Positions 48,820 through 58,580 are shown, numbered from the stretch's first letter. The stretch is DNA of 64,000 nt from CAYZZU01 sp964483105 (GCA_964483105.1 CAYZZU010000001.1:1-64000), one strand, 5' to 3'. The notes: generated by a model from the letters alone, not told the origin. A program made the numbers and translations.

Positions 48820-50119
48820 TGAGGCGATGGCCGCCCTTTCCGGCCTTGAAGTGTTCGGAATTCTGCTCGGACTGGACCGGGTGGAAAAATTGTTACATGA
48901 ATTAGGAAACCCCCATCATCGGTTCCGGTCCATCCATGTCGCCGGGACCAATGGAAAGGGTTCCACGGCGGTCTATCTCGCTTCCGTTCTCAGCAAGGCG
49001 GGATACCGAACCGGTCTTTATACTTCACCCCATCTGAGCCGTTTTACCGAGCGGATCCGCATCGGGGGAGAGGAGATCTCTCCCGCCCGGGTGGCTGCCT
49101 ATACGGAGAGAATATTCGGGATCATCCGGGAACTGGGGCCGGAGTTTCAACCGACCTATTTCGAGGTGACCACGGCCCTGGCCTTCCTCTTCTTCGCGGA
49201 GGCGGGGGTGGAGTGGGCCGTGGTGGAGGCCGGCCTGGGGGGGCGTCTGGACGCCACCAACGTGATCCATCCGGACGGTGCGGTGATCACGAATGTGGGC
49301 CTGGAACACACAGAGTACCTGGGAAGTTCGCTTTCCGAGATCGCGTCGGAAAAAGGGGGGATCATCAAGCCCGGGGTGGAGGTCGTGACCGGTGAATCCA
49401 TTCCAGTGGCGCTGCACGTTCTGCGGGAGATCTGCGAGCGTAAGGGTACACGTCTGATCCGCGTGGGGCATGAGCTTTCGGTCCGGTCCGTTCGCCTGAA
49501 CCGGGAAGATGGATCCCGCATCTTCGATTTCACGGGAGAAGAGCGGCAATGGTCCGGCCTGACCCTGCGGATCCCGGGAAGTCATCAGATTGTAAACGCC
49601 GCGACCGCCCTGGGAGTTTTGGAGGGGTTGATTCGAAAAGGAGTTGAGATTCCCGAAAGAGCCGTCCGGGAGGGTCTGGAGTCGGCCCGATGGCCGGGCC
49701 GGCTGGAAATCCTCTCTGAAGATCCCTATCTGATTCTGGACGGGGCGCACAATCCCCACGCCGCCCGGGCGCTTCGAAAGACCCTGGAGGAGGATCTGGT
49801 CTTTCGCCGCCTGATCCTCGTGATCGGCATTCTGAGGGATAAGGACATCCCCGCGGTGTTGACACAATTGCTTCCCCTGGCGGACCGGCTCATTCTGACC
49901 CGGCCGGAGTATTTCCGCGGCGCCGATCCCCGCGCACTGTCCGGAGAGATCCGGAAACCGGGTCTTGCCGTTCAGGTCGCCGATCGGATTCCCCACGCGA
50001 TCGATCTCGCCCGTTCCTGCTACGAGCCGGGGGACCTGATTCTGGTTACCGGTTCACTCTATACGGTGGGTGAGGCCCGGGATTACATCCGGTTGGGAAA
50101 AGGAGGGGAGGGAGGATAG
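48809..50119 (+). CDS. folC: Bifunctional folylpolyglutamate / dihydrofolate synthase
   Basis: Mur-ligase-fold enzyme with P-loop HVAGTNGKGSTAVYL, YTSPHLSRFTERI, VEAGLGGRLDATNVI, TNVGLEHTEYLG and LDGAHNPHAAR. It adds glutamate to folates and, in bacteria with one copy, also makes dihydrofolate. 436 residues is standard. A 97-base gap then separates it from lptD. Confidence 0.96.
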   Translation: MNYDEAMAALSGLEVFGILLGLDRVEKLLHELGNPHHRFRSIHVAGTNGKGSTAVYLASVLSKAGYRTGLYTSPHLSRFTERIRIGGEEISPARVAAYTERIFGIIRELGPEFQPTYFEVTTALAFLFFAEAGVEWAVVEAGLGGRLDATNVIHPDGAVITNVGLEHTEYLGSSLSEIASEKGGIIKPGVEVVTGESIPVALHVLREICERKGTRLIRVGHELSVRSVRLNREDGSRIFDFTGEERQWSGLTLRIPGSHQIVNAATALGVLEGLIRKGVEIPERAVREGLESARWPGRLEILSEDPYLILDGAHNPHAARALRKTLEEDLVFRRLILVIGILRDKDIPAVLTQLLPLADRLILTRPEYFRGADPRALSGEIRKPGLAVQVADRIPHAIDLARSCYEPGDLILVTGSLYTVGEARDYIRLGKGGEGG

Positions 50120-50215
50120 CACCGGCTTTTCCGCGCCCTACCCTGGCTGTTGATTCTCAATCTCAAAATTTTGAATAACTTTTCAGGTGACTTCTTTTAC
50201 GACTGGAGGACGGTT

Positions 50216-52618
50216 GTGTCCATCTGCGGGTTTTCCCTTCCGGAACGGTTTCCCCTGTGGCCGGGAAGAGGGTGTGCAGGAATCGACCGTTTCTCCCGGG
50301 AGAAGAAATGGGCGGTCTTGCTGTCCGTTTTGATCCTTCTGGTTTTACCCCGTCTCTCTTGGGGGGAGAACCTGGGCCGGGGGGAGGCGGTACGCCTGGA
50401 TGCGGACCAGATCTCGTTCGATCGGGAACGGAACCTTTACGTGGCCGAGGGGGCGGTTCATCTGGTGGGTGAAGAACTCGATATGACCTGCGATTATGCC
50501 GAGTATTCGGATCTGACCGGTGACGTCTCCGCCGAGGGAAACGTGGTCCTTCAGGATGGTGATAAAACGCTTCAGTGTGAGCGCGCGCGCTGGAATGTCC
50601 GGACCCGTCTGGGAAACTGTCTGGCCGCCGCGATGGACAACCTGAAACGGGGGTATCTCCTGAAAGGGGAACGGATCGATAAGGTCGGAGAGGAAGAGTA
50701 CAGGGTGAAAAGGGGATCCCTTTCGGAATGCGGGAAGAAGAGGCCCCTTTGGGAGATCCGTGGCGAGAGGCTTTCGATCAAGCCCCGGGGGTATGTTACC
50801 TCACGGGAAGCGACGCTCAGGATCGCTTCGATCCCGGTTCTCTATTCGCCTTATTTCTTCTATCCTCTCGGGGATACGAGATCAAGCGGTTTTCTCCCGC
50901 CCGTTTTCGGGCAGGGCGGCCGGAACGGTTCTTCCATGGAACTGGATTATTTCTGGGCGTTGGATACCGACCGGGACGCCACCTTCTCCTATGAGTATCT
51001 TGGGGACAACGGAAACCGTTTCGGACTGGAATACCGTTATGCCGTGACCCGCGATATCCGGGGCAGTCTGTTCGGCAGGTACATCCATGACCGGAACGCG
51101 GATCGTGACGGGAGCCGGATCGGGATGAACGAGGACCGGTGGGAGATCGGGGCGACTCACTTGTACAACATGCGGGACCGGCTGTACGGCGGGCTCTTCC
51201 TGGATGTCTTCAGTGACGGCAATTACCTGGGGGACTTTTCCCGTTCTTCAGAGGCGAGGGTCCGGAACAACGGCCAGTCCGATCTGACCCTCACCCGGCG
51301 GTGGGATGGAGGGGATCTGAATCTCGATTTTCGTTATTATCAGGAACTGGGGGTGAGGAGAAGGGTCACGACTCTTCAGCGGTTTCCGGAGGTACGCCTG
51401 GATTTGACTCAAGCGCGAATCGGGGATTCCAACTGGTTTTATTCCCTGGAATCCGGTTTCGTGAATTTCTATCGAAGGGAAAATTATACTTCCACCTTCA
51501 GTAGCACGATCTCCTCGGATCCACTCGTTCTGAATCCGGTTACGCCCGTTCAGAACGAGAATCTGGACCGGCTCAGGGAGGCCGGGTTCGATCCGGATAT
51601 CGCGCTTCGCTATCAGGGGATCCAGGGACGCAGGTTCGATTTTTCCCCCAATCTTTCCCTGCCGATCGACCTGGCTCCCTGGCTGATCGCCACTCCTTCG
51701 ATCGGTTATCGTGAAACCCTGTACAGCCGGAGTGCCTTGGGTGAGGATTTCGTGGAGCGGGGGGTGCTGCGTGCCGGATTCGATCTCGCGGCGCGACTGT
51801 ACCATGACTTCGGGGTTGGGGCCCGGAAGAGGATCCGGCATATTCTGGAACCCCGGTTGACCTATGCCTACCGTCCCAGGCAGGGACAAAAGAGGATCCC
51901 TATTTACGACGGGATCGATCGGATCGATCCGGAGGATGCGATACACCTCAAATTGGTCAACCGTTTGATTCTGACTACGGTCCCGGGGGAAAGTCCCGAT
52001 GGCGAAGAAGGGGGAAAGTTTCCGGAACGGCGTGAAGTGGTTACACTGAAACTGGACGCCTTGTATGACCGGATCAAAGATCAAGGAACGTGGCGGGATA
52101 TCCAGGGAGAACTCGATCTGAACCTGATGGACGGTCTTTACCTGGAGACCAAGGGATCCTATGATTTTCTTGCCGATGATTTTGGGAGTCTCAACGTGGA
52201 TCTGACTTTGCATCAAGGTGAGAGCCTTTCCTTTCAGTTGGGGCGTCGTTACACACGGACGATCCCGTTGGATCCGAACCGTCCCACGGGGAGCGGTCTC
52301 GTCCGGGCCATCGGTGGGAACGATGTCATCACGGGATTGACGAACGAAGGTATTTCGTACTGGACCGCGCATTTAAACTGGAACCCCGTGAAACCCCTGA
52401 CCTTATCGCTTTCGGGATATTTCAATGCCAAGGAGACGACCGGCAATGAAGAATCTTTCCGGATGGCCTATGAAACGAGATGCTGGGGGATCAGCCTCTC
52501 TCTGGATCGTTATGACGACGCGGTCTTGAATGATCATACGCAGCAACTTGAGATCGACCGGGTGAATGAGATCCACGTTTTTTTCACCATCAAGTCATTG
52601 CGCATCAAGGTGCATTGA
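50216..52618 (+). CDS. lptD: LPS-assembly outer-membrane protein LptD
   Basis: The chosen GTG 50216 has GGAGG 6 bases upstream and leads to a signal peptide (WAVLLSVLILLVLPRLSWG). Residues ~55-130 form the periplasmic OstA/LptA-like jellyroll (AVRLDADQISFDRERNLYVAEGAV). The rest is a beta-barrel with the conserved PLGDTRSSGFLPP and aromatic-ended strands up to the final RIKVH. LptD with LptE inserts LPS into the outer leaflet. The conserved disulfide cysteines of E. coli are not evident. Its presence shows a diderm, LPS-bearing cell. Confidence 0.93.
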   Translation: MSICGFSLPERFPLWPGRGCAGIDRFSREKKWAVLLSVLILLVLPRLSWGENLGRGEAVRLDADQISFDRERNLYVAEGAVHLVGEELDMTCDYAEYSDLTGDVSAEGNVVLQDGDKTLQCERARWNVRTRLGNCLAAAMDNLKRGYLLKGERIDKVGEEEYRVKRGSLSECGKKRPLWEIRGERLSIKPRGYVTSREATLRIASIPVLYSPYFFYPLGDTRSSGFLPPVFGQGGRNGSSMELDYFWALDTDRDATFSYEYLGDNGNRFGLEYRYAVTRDIRGSLFGRYIHDRNADRDGSRIGMNEDRWEIGATHLYNMRDRLYGGLFLDVFSDGNYLGDFSRSSEARVRNNGQSDLTLTRRWDGGDLNLDFRYYQELGVRRRVTTLQRFPEVRLDLTQARIGDSNWFYSLESGFVNFYRRENYTSTFSSTISSDPLVLNPVTPVQNENLDRLREAGFDPDIALRYQGIQGRRFDFSPNLSLPIDLAPWLIATPSIGYRETLYSRSALGEDFVERGVLRAGFDLAARLYHDFGVGARKRIRHILEPRLTYAYRPRQGQKRIPIYDGIDRIDPEDAIHLKLVNRLILTTVPGESPDGEEGGKFPERREVVTLKLDALYDRIKDQGTWRDIQGELDLNLMDGLYLETKGSYDFLADDFGSLNVDLTLHQGESLSFQLGRRYTRTIPLDPNRPTGSGLVRAIGGNDVITGLTNEGISYWTAHLNWNPVKPLTLSLSGYFNAKETTGNEESFRMAYETRCWGISLSLDRYDDAVLNDHTQQLEIDRVNEIHVFFTIKSLRIKVH

Positions 52619-52729
52619 TGGGTCGGAGGGGGATTGCGAAGCGGATCTTCAACCCGTCGGAGGAATGTGCTTGAAGATCCCCAAAAGAAGTATTATGATA
52701 AAAACACATGCGGGAAGGAGGATGATTTC

Positions 52730-53791
52730 TTGAAGGGGTTGATTCTGAGCGGAGGGAAGGGGACCCGTCTTCGTCCCATCACCCATACAGGAGCCAAACA
52801 GTTGGTTCCGGTGGCGAACAAGGCGGTTCTGTTTTACGGGATCGAGGCGATCAGGGACGCAGGGATCACGGACATCGGGATTGTGGTCGGCGACACCAGG
52901 GAGGAGATTCGTGAAGCCGTGGGGGATGGCTCCGCGTGGGGGGTCCGGGTCACCTATATTGAGCAGGAGGCTCCGCTCGGGTTGGCGCATGCGGTGCTGA
53001 TCGCCGAGGATTTCATCCAGGATGAATCGTTCGTGATGTACCTGGGAGACAATCTGATCCTGGGGGGAATCCGGGAACTGGTGCGGGCCTTCGAGGAAAA
53101 CCGGCCCAACTCTCAGATTCTCCTGGCCGAGGTGAAAAATCCCTCCCAGTTCGGTGTGGCCGAGCTTTCCGACGGGAAGGTGATTCGTCTGGTGGAGAAG
53201 CCCGAGAAGCCGGAAAGCAACCTGGCGCTGGTTGGAGTTTACATGTTTGATCGCCACGTCTTTGAGGCGGTCCGATCGATTACCCCATCCCGGCGCAATG
53301 AGCTGGAGATTACCGACGCCATTCAGTATCTGATTGATCACGGGTATACGGTTCGTCCTCACATGGTCCAGGGATGGTGGAAGGATACGGGAAAGCTGGA
53401 AGACATGCTCGAGGCGAACCGGATGATTCTGGACCGGTTGGAGGAACAGATTGAAGGGAAGGTCGACGAGCTGTCCCGTGTGGAGTTCAAGGTGGTGATA
53501 GAGGCCGGAGCCGAGGTGACCCACAGTGTGATCCGGGGACCCGCGATTATCGGGAAAGGGGCCCGGATCGACCGGTCGTACATCGGGCCCTTCACCTCCA
53601 TCTCGGAGGGAGTGACCATCGAGCAAAGCGAGATCGAGCACAGCATTGTTCTGCAGAACAGTTCGGTGCTCCGGATCAATCGACGTATCGTGGACAGCCT
53701 GATCGGACGGAACGTGACCATCTCCCGTGCGGACAATAAACCCCGGGCCCTCCGCTTCATGCTGGGGGATAACAGCGAGGTAGGGGTTTAA
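52730..53791 (+). CDS. rmlA: Glucose-1-phosphate thymidylyltransferase, long form
   Basis: The real N-terminus is KGLILSGGKGTRLRPIT, opened by TTG 52730 with GGAGG 8 bases upstream; the longer frame from 52634 adds 32 unrelated residues. Substrate motifs are VMYLGDNL, LVEKP and GWWKDTGKLEDML. The C-terminal ~90 residues (HSVIRGPAIIGKGARIDRSYIGPFT) form a left-handed beta-helix as in the rmlA_long group. It makes dTDP-glucose for deoxysugar synthesis. 353 residues. Confidence 0.93.
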   Translation: MKGLILSGGKGTRLRPITHTGAKQLVPVANKAVLFYGIEAIRDAGITDIGIVVGDTREEIREAVGDGSAWGVRVTYIEQEAPLGLAHAVLIAEDFIQDESFVMYLGDNLILGGIRELVRAFEENRPNSQILLAEVKNPSQFGVAELSDGKVIRLVEKPEKPESNLALVGVYMFDRHVFEAVRSITPSRRNELEITDAIQYLIDHGYTVRPHMVQGWWKDTGKLEDMLEANRMILDRLEEQIEGKVDELSRVEFKVVIEAGAEVTHSVIRGPAIIGKGARIDRSYIGPFTSISEGVTIEQSEIEHSIVLQNSSVLRINRRIVDSLIGRNVTISRADNKPRALRFMLGDNSEVGV

Positions 53792-53856
53792 TCGGCTTTC
53801 TTCTGAAATTCGTCGGTGTTTTCTTGCACGATAGCCCCGTTTCTCAGGAAAGTATA

Positions 53857-53877
53857 CCGCATCCCTCCGGGATGCGG
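53857..53877. repeat. CCGCATCCC-TCC-GGGATGCGG hairpin between rmlA and rmlB
   Basis: A perfect 9-bp stem with a three-base loop lies in the 169-base gap between rmlA and rmlB. No T run follows. A smaller GCCGG-ACG-CCGGC hairpin lies further on. It may be a REP-like element or an mRNA processing/stability site. Confidence 0.55.
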
Positions 53878-53960
53878 TTGCGAAATCGGAGAGGTTTCGG
53901 GGTACCGGCCGGACGCCGGCAGGACTTTTGATGAAGACCATCCGATAAACGGAGGAAGAA

Positions 53961-54980
53961 TTGAGAAGGATTCTGGTAACGGGAGGGGCCGGATTTATCG
54001 GGAGCAACTTCATCCGTTATTTTTTGCGGGCCCACCCGGAAGATGAGGTCATCAACCTGGATTTATTGACCTACGCGGGGAATCTGCTGAACCTGGAGGA
54101 TCTGTCCGGGGAAGGCCGATACCGGTTTGTCTGGGGCGATATCGCGGATGAAAAGGTTCTGGCATCGATCTTCGCCCGGGGTGTGGACGCGGTGGTGAAT
54201 TTCGCGGCTGAGTCTCATGTGGATCGGAGTATCAAGGATCCATCGGTTTTTATCCATAGCAATGTCCTGGGGACCCAGGTCCTCCTGGACGCCATTCGTC
54301 AATATCCGGTGGAGCGGTTTATTCAGGTGAGTACCGACGAGGTCTATGGAACGCTCGGTCCGACCGGCGCCTTTACGGAGACCACCCCACTTGCGCCCAA
54401 CAGTCCCTATTCCGCCAGCAAAGCGGGTGCGGATCTTCTGGTCCGTGCCTACCATGAGACTTTCGGTCTTCCGGTACTCATTACGCGATGTTCCAATAAT
54501 TACGGCCCCTATCAATTTCCGGAGAAGGTGATCCCCCTGTTTATTATGAACGCCCTGCAGGATAAGCCGCTTCCCCTGTACGGCGACGGGCTGAACGTTC
54601 GGGATTGGCTCCATGTCGTGGACCACTGCCGTGCCGTAGACAGGGTGCTTGAAAAGGGGACGGTGGGAGAGGTGTACAACATCGGTGGTGACAACGAGAA
54701 AAGAAATATTGATATCACCCGGTTGATTCTTGATTTGTTGCAGAAACCGGAGAGCCTGATTCAGTACGTGGAGGATCGGCCTGGGCATGATCGGCGTTAC
54801 GCCATGGATGCCGGAAAGATCCGGAGGGAGTTGGGGTGGAGACCTCTCTATACCTTTGAGGACGGGATCTCCGAAACCATCCGGTGGTATCAGACGAATC
54901 GTTCCTGGCTGGAGGATATCCGGAGCGGTCGGTACAGTGCTCTTTCAAGAGAGATAGCCCAGCAGGGGAAAGAGACGTGA
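53961..54980 (+). CDS. rmlB: dTDP-glucose 4,6-dehydratase
   Basis: Extended SDR with ILVTGGAGFIGSNFIRYF (NAD site), FAAESHVDRSI, VSTDEVYGTLG, the catalytic YxxxK in SPYSASKAG, and NNYGPYQFPEKVIPL. It oxidises and dehydrates dTDP-glucose to the 4-keto-6-deoxy sugar. TTG 53961 with GGAGGA just upstream is the start. 339 residues. Confidence 0.96.
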   Translation: MRRILVTGGAGFIGSNFIRYFLRAHPEDEVINLDLLTYAGNLLNLEDLSGEGRYRFVWGDIADEKVLASIFARGVDAVVNFAAESHVDRSIKDPSVFIHSNVLGTQVLLDAIRQYPVERFIQVSTDEVYGTLGPTGAFTETTPLAPNSPYSASKAGADLLVRAYHETFGLPVLITRCSNNYGPYQFPEKVIPLFIMNALQDKPLPLYGDGLNVRDWLHVVDHCRAVDRVLEKGTVGEVYNIGGDNEKRNIDITRLILDLLQKPESLIQYVEDRPGHDRRYAMDAGKIRRELGWRPLYTFEDGISETIRWYQTNRSWLEDIRSGRYSALSREIAQQGKET

Positions 54981-55846
54981 AGAAAGTCGCCCTGGTCGGA
55001 TCTCACGGTATGCTGGGACGGGATCTTGCCACCCGCCTGAAGGAGTCTTTCTCCATTGTTTCCGTGGGAGGGAGGGGAGAACTGGATATCACGGACAGGG
55101 AAGGAGTCCTGCGTTGGGTTGCTTCGGTTCGGCCGGACATTCTGATTAACGCGGCCGCTTTTACCGATGTAGACGCCTGTGAAACCCAGCGGGAGCGGGC
55201 TTTCTCGGTGAACGGCGAAGGGCCGGGGTATCTGGCGGAGGCCTGCGCCGAGTCCGGAACATGGATGGTGCAGATCAGCACGGATTTCGTTTTTGACGGT
55301 GCCCGGCGTGAACCGTACCGGGAAGAGGATCCACCCAATCCTCTTTCGGTCTACGGGGCCTCGAAGCTGATGGGGGAGCAAAGGATCCAGGAGAAGGGGG
55401 CACGTTTTCTGATTGTGCGCACCTCCTGGCTTTACGGAACCGGCGGCAGGAATTTCGTGGAAGCCATTCTGTCCCAGGCCGAAAAGCGGGAGGATCTTCG
55501 AGTGGTTTCCGACCAGGTCGGATCTCCGACGTATGTTCCGGATCTCACCCGGGCGCTTCTCCGCCTGATCGCGTCCGGGGCGACCGGGACGGTTCATGTC
55601 GCCAACAGTGGACAGTGCTCGTGGTTCGGGTTCGCGAAGCGAATACTGCTCCTGACAGGATTTTTGGATACTCAGGTTTCTCCCATTCTGTCTTCGGACC
55701 TGAATCGGCCGGCCAGACGTCCGGTATATTCCGTTCTTTCCGGTCAACGTTATTCGGAACTCTGTTCCGAACGGATGCGCCCCTGGGAAGAAGGGCTTCA
55801 AGCCTATCTGGAGGAACGGGTGCTTTCGAGGGGGAGGAAGGGCTGA
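54977..55846 (+). CDS. rmlD: dTDP-4-dehydrorhamnose reductase
   Basis: SDR reductase with VALVGSHGMLGRDLA, NAAAFTDVDACE, ISTDFVFDGARREPY, the YGASKLMGE catalytic box and RTSWLYGTGG. It makes dTDP-rhamnose for LPS or other glycans. GTG 54977 overlaps the rmlB stop (GTGA), which supports this start over the upstream ORF extension; the protein is then 289 residues, the usual length. The epimerase gene rmlC is not adjacent. Confidence 0.94.
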   Translation: MKKVALVGSHGMLGRDLATRLKESFSIVSVGGRGELDITDREGVLRWVASVRPDILINAAAFTDVDACETQRERAFSVNGEGPGYLAEACAESGTWMVQISTDFVFDGARREPYREEDPPNPLSVYGASKLMGEQRIQEKGARFLIVRTSWLYGTGGRNFVEAILSQAEKREDLRVVSDQVGSPTYVPDLTRALLRLIASGATGTVHVANSGQCSWFGFAKRILLLTGFLDTQVSPILSSDLNRPARRPVYSVLSGQRYSELCSERMRPWEEGLQAYLEERVLSRGRKG

Positions 55847-55901
55847 GAGGAATTTTTCGCGGAACCGCCCCATTGAAATTCATGAAAATCAGGATCAGGG
55901 C

Positions 55902-56663
55902 ATGAAGGAAGTTCAGGAAGAAATTGTCGGCCTTTTACCTCTTGATTTACAGCATCTCTCGAAAGGGGCGCTCCGCATTCTCGCCGCGGATCCGGGAGTG
56001 GATCCCTCTCTTCTTCGGCATATCCTCTTCCAGGAAAGGGAGGATCCGGAGACGGTCCGGTGCCTGATCCGAAACCCTGCCTTGCCCGATGAAGCCTTTC
56101 TGGACGTTCTTTCGGAATTGCCGGAGGCGCTTCGAGAGGAGGTTGCCGCCCGTCAGAAGGAGCTTGCCGTTCTGGAAGATCGTTCCCCGGCTCAGGTCGG
56201 CAGTGGATCCGCGTCCCGGACCGGGGAAAAGGAAACGGCAGGCCGGCATCTGAACGTGCATCAGCAGATCCAGCGGATGTCCGTCGGAGACAAGATCGCC
56301 TATGCCCTCAAAGGCCCCAAAGAGGCCCGGGGGGTTCTGGTCCGGGATCCGAATAAGGAGATTGCGCTGACGGTGATGAAGAATCCGAAGATTACTGAGA
56401 GCGAGGTTGAATTCTATGCCGCGGCCACCAATGTCTGTGAGGAGATCCAGCGTGAGATCGGGAAAAACCGGGAATGGTGCAAGAAATATGGTGTGGTCCG
56501 CGCACTGGTTTTCAATCCCAAGACGCCGGTCGGGGTGGCGCTGGAAAAACTTCCCTACATCAAGAATAAGGATCTTCAGTTCCTGAGCAAAAGCAGAAAT
56601 ATCCCCAGTGTGGTCCGGAATACGGCAAAACGGATGCTCGCCAGAAAGAAACGAAACAGTTAG
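55902..56663 (+). CDS. Uncharacterised LRV/HEAT-like helical-repeat protein
   Basis: The 253-residue protein has no signal peptide or membrane helix. Two parts show short helical repeats: an N-terminal HLSKGALRILAADPGVDPSLL unit and a C-terminal set (LVRDPNKEIALTVMKNPKITE, LVFNPKTPVGVALEKLPYI, SKSRNIPSVVRNTAKRML) typical of leucine-rich-variant or HEAT-like repeats. A Lys/Glu/Arg-rich linker with Ser-Gly joins them. Similar proteins are common in Desulfobacterota and Myxococcota but have no assigned role. It lies upstream of two TPR genes and pilMNOPQ. Confidence 0.7.
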   Translation: MKEVQEEIVGLLPLDLQHLSKGALRILAADPGVDPSLLRHILFQEREDPETVRCLIRNPALPDEAFLDVLSELPEALREEVAARQKELAVLEDRSPAQVGSGSASRTGEKETAGRHLNVHQQIQRMSVGDKIAYALKGPKEARGVLVRDPNKEIALTVMKNPKITESEVEFYAAATNVCEEIQREIGKNREWCKKYGVVRALVFNPKTPVGVALEKLPYIKNKDLQFLSKSRNIPSVVRNTAKRMLARKKRNS

Positions 56664-56678
56664 TCCGGGAGAATCAGA

Positions 56679-57638
56679 ATGATCTTCGGCGCTTGGCTGA
56701 TGCAGAGCAGACTCAGAAAGGCTCTTGATCTTATCAATTGCGGTATCTTTGCGTCGGCCGCGGCCGAACTGAACCGGATTCTTCGAACCTTGAATGATGG
56801 AAAGAGGCGGAATCCGTTCAAAGAGGATATTCTTTTCTATCTCGCTGAATGCTACCTGGCGATGGGAGATGAGAAAAATGATGCCTGCGATTTCGCCGGA
56901 GCCTTGCAGGAATATCAGAGGGCTGTTGAACTGGATATCCATTATCCGGATCTTTTTTTTCGCATCGGGTCGACCTGTTTCAAGCTTGATGATTTAAGCC
57001 GGGCCCGGGAAAACCTGGAACGGGCCCTTTCGATGAATATCCGTTATCTGAATGCCCATATCCTTCTTGCCATGGTCTACGCGCGTCTGGGGGAGGAGGA
57101 AAAGGCGATCCGGGAGTATAGGACGGCCCGTGAGCAGGGCGCGGTTTGCGATACGCGGTTATTCGGGGAGGCGCTCGGTATCATCCGGAAGGGAGAAAGA
57201 AAGCGCGGCCTTGAACTTTTGCAGACCCTTTTTCAGGAAAAAACCGATCCGGTGAAGAACCTCACCCGGAGGGGAGTGGACGATTTGCGGAATCATGAGT
57301 ATACCCGTGCCATCGGAACCTTCCGGGAGGCCCTGAGACGGTATCCCGATTTTCCTGATCTCCTGAACCTGTTGGGTGTGGCGCACTGTGGAGCGGGGCA
57401 TTATCCGGAAGCCGAAACCGCTTTTCGGCGTTCCATGGACCTGAATCCGGGCTACCTGGACCCGAGGTTGAATCTGGCCTTTCTGTATATCCAGTGGGAA
57501 GAATGCGAAAAGGCGGAAAAGGAATTTTTGGAGGTTTTGTCGATCTGCCCCGGGCATGTGATCGCGACTGAAGGATTGACGCATCTGAAAGGTGAGGGGA
57601 ATGCCCCATCCGTTTCCGAGGGTACCGAAGGAGTTTGA
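56679..57638 (+). CDS. TPR-repeat protein
   Basis: At least five tetratricopeptide units are seen across 319 residues, e.g. CDFAGALQEYQRAVELDIHYPDLFFRIG, LDDLSRARENLERALSMNIRYLNAH and GHYPEAETAFRRSMDLNPGYLD. No signal peptide or catalytic domain is present. TPR proteins scaffold complexes; the position just upstream of a DnaJ-TPR gene and pil genes suggests a linked assembly task, but this is inference. Its stop overlaps the possible TTG start of the next gene. Confidence 0.85.
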   Translation: MIFGAWLMQSRLRKALDLINCGIFASAAAELNRILRTLNDGKRRNPFKEDILFYLAECYLAMGDEKNDACDFAGALQEYQRAVELDIHYPDLFFRIGSTCFKLDDLSRARENLERALSMNIRYLNAHILLAMVYARLGEEEKAIREYRTAREQGAVCDTRLFGEALGIIRKGERKRGLELLQTLFQEKTDPVKNLTRRGVDDLRNHEYTRAIGTFREALRRYPDFPDLLNLLGVAHCGAGHYPEAETAFRRSMDLNPGYLDPRLNLAFLYIQWEECEKAEKEFLEVLSICPGHVIATEGLTHLKGEGNAPSVSEGTEGV

Positions 57639-57664
57639 GCGAAACCGGAGACCGGAGTTCTTCG

Positions 57665-58330
57665 ATGGGAGAGAAAGATTATTATAAAATTTTGGGGGTT
57701 ACGCCGTCCGCCAAGGAAGAGGAGATCAAGAAGGCTTTTTTCCGTTTGGCGAAGAAATATCATCCGGATCGGCACCGAGGAGAAGACAGCGGTGTTTATG
57801 AAAGGAAATTCGCCGGCATCAATGAGGCCTACAATGTCCTGAAAGACCAGGCCGCCAAGGCCGAGTATGACCGCAGGCTGAAAGAGCGGGGTAATCAAAA
57901 AAGGAGGAAGACCACTCAGGACCATTATCAGGCCGAAGAGCTGTTCGATACAGCCCAGAAGGCCATTCAGCTTAAGGATTACAACAGTGCCATCAATCTT
58001 CTGAAGGCGGCGGTACGGCTTGAACCGGAGAAGTCGGAATATTACTCCGCTCTGGGAATCGCTCTCTCCATGAAACCGCGACGTTTACATGAAGCAAGGG
58101 AGATGTGTGAAAAGGCTGTGGAGATGGAGCCCTACGATGTCCGGAATTATCTGAATCTTGGTTTGGTGTATAAGAAGGCCGGACTGAAGATCCGCGCTCA
58201 GAAACAGTTCGAGAAGGTTCTCCGATGGGATCCTAAGAATCCGGTTGCCAGGAGAGAACTGGGACTTTCCGAAGAGACGGCGCTGTTTGGACTGGTGAAG
58301 AATTTCGTCAGGAGATTGAAGAGGAAATAA
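57665..58330 (+). CDS. DnaJ-domain protein with C-terminal TPR repeats
   Basis: Residues 3-65 are a J-domain: DYYKILGVTPSAKEEEIKKAF, then the essential HPD in KKYHPDRHRG. The Gly/Phe-rich and zinc-finger parts of true DnaJ are absent. Residues ~95-210 hold three TPRs (AIQLKDYNSAINLLKAAVRLEP and so on). Such type-III J proteins direct DnaK to particular clients. ATG 57665 has CGGAG upstream; a TTG at 57635 is possible. Position before the pil operon is suggestive only. Confidence 0.88.
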   Translation: MGEKDYYKILGVTPSAKEEEIKKAFFRLAKKYHPDRHRGEDSGVYERKFAGINEAYNVLKDQAAKAEYDRRLKERGNQKRRKTTQDHYQAEELFDTAQKAIQLKDYNSAINLLKAAVRLEPEKSEYYSALGIALSMKPRRLHEAREMCEKAVEMEPYDVRNYLNLGLVYKKAGLKIRAQKQFEKVLRWDPKNPVARRELGLSEETALFGLVKNFVRRLKRK

Positions 58331-58551
58331 AGCGAATCACGAGGATCGGATGGAGTGATGATCCGGGGGAGACCGTTCATCGGTGGGGTGGGAATATCCA
58401 TCCCGAGAAGAACCGGGCTGACTCTTTTGGGTTGTTTTCGGTACTTGCCGGAGGGGACGGGAAGGTCTCCGGGATTCCTTACCGATCTTAAAAAAAATCT
58501 GAAAGAAGACTCATAACAGACCAGTAAATAAGGATTTTTCAAGAAATATTC

Positions 58552-58580
58552 TTGACAGTTCCGGGGGGGTATGGTAGCTT
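58552..58580 (+). promoter_or_regulatory. Promoter of the pilMNOPQ operon
   Basis: A perfect TTGACA (58552-58557) is followed after 17 bases by TAGCTT (58575-58580). The -10 is weak, so an activator could be needed. No sigma-54 GG-GC pattern is seen. Confidence 0.5.

Noticed and set aside
52649..54013. 454-codon antisense open frame across rmlA
   Set aside because: It is a high-GC shadow of rmlA and rmlB; it has no family features and the sense frames are clear.
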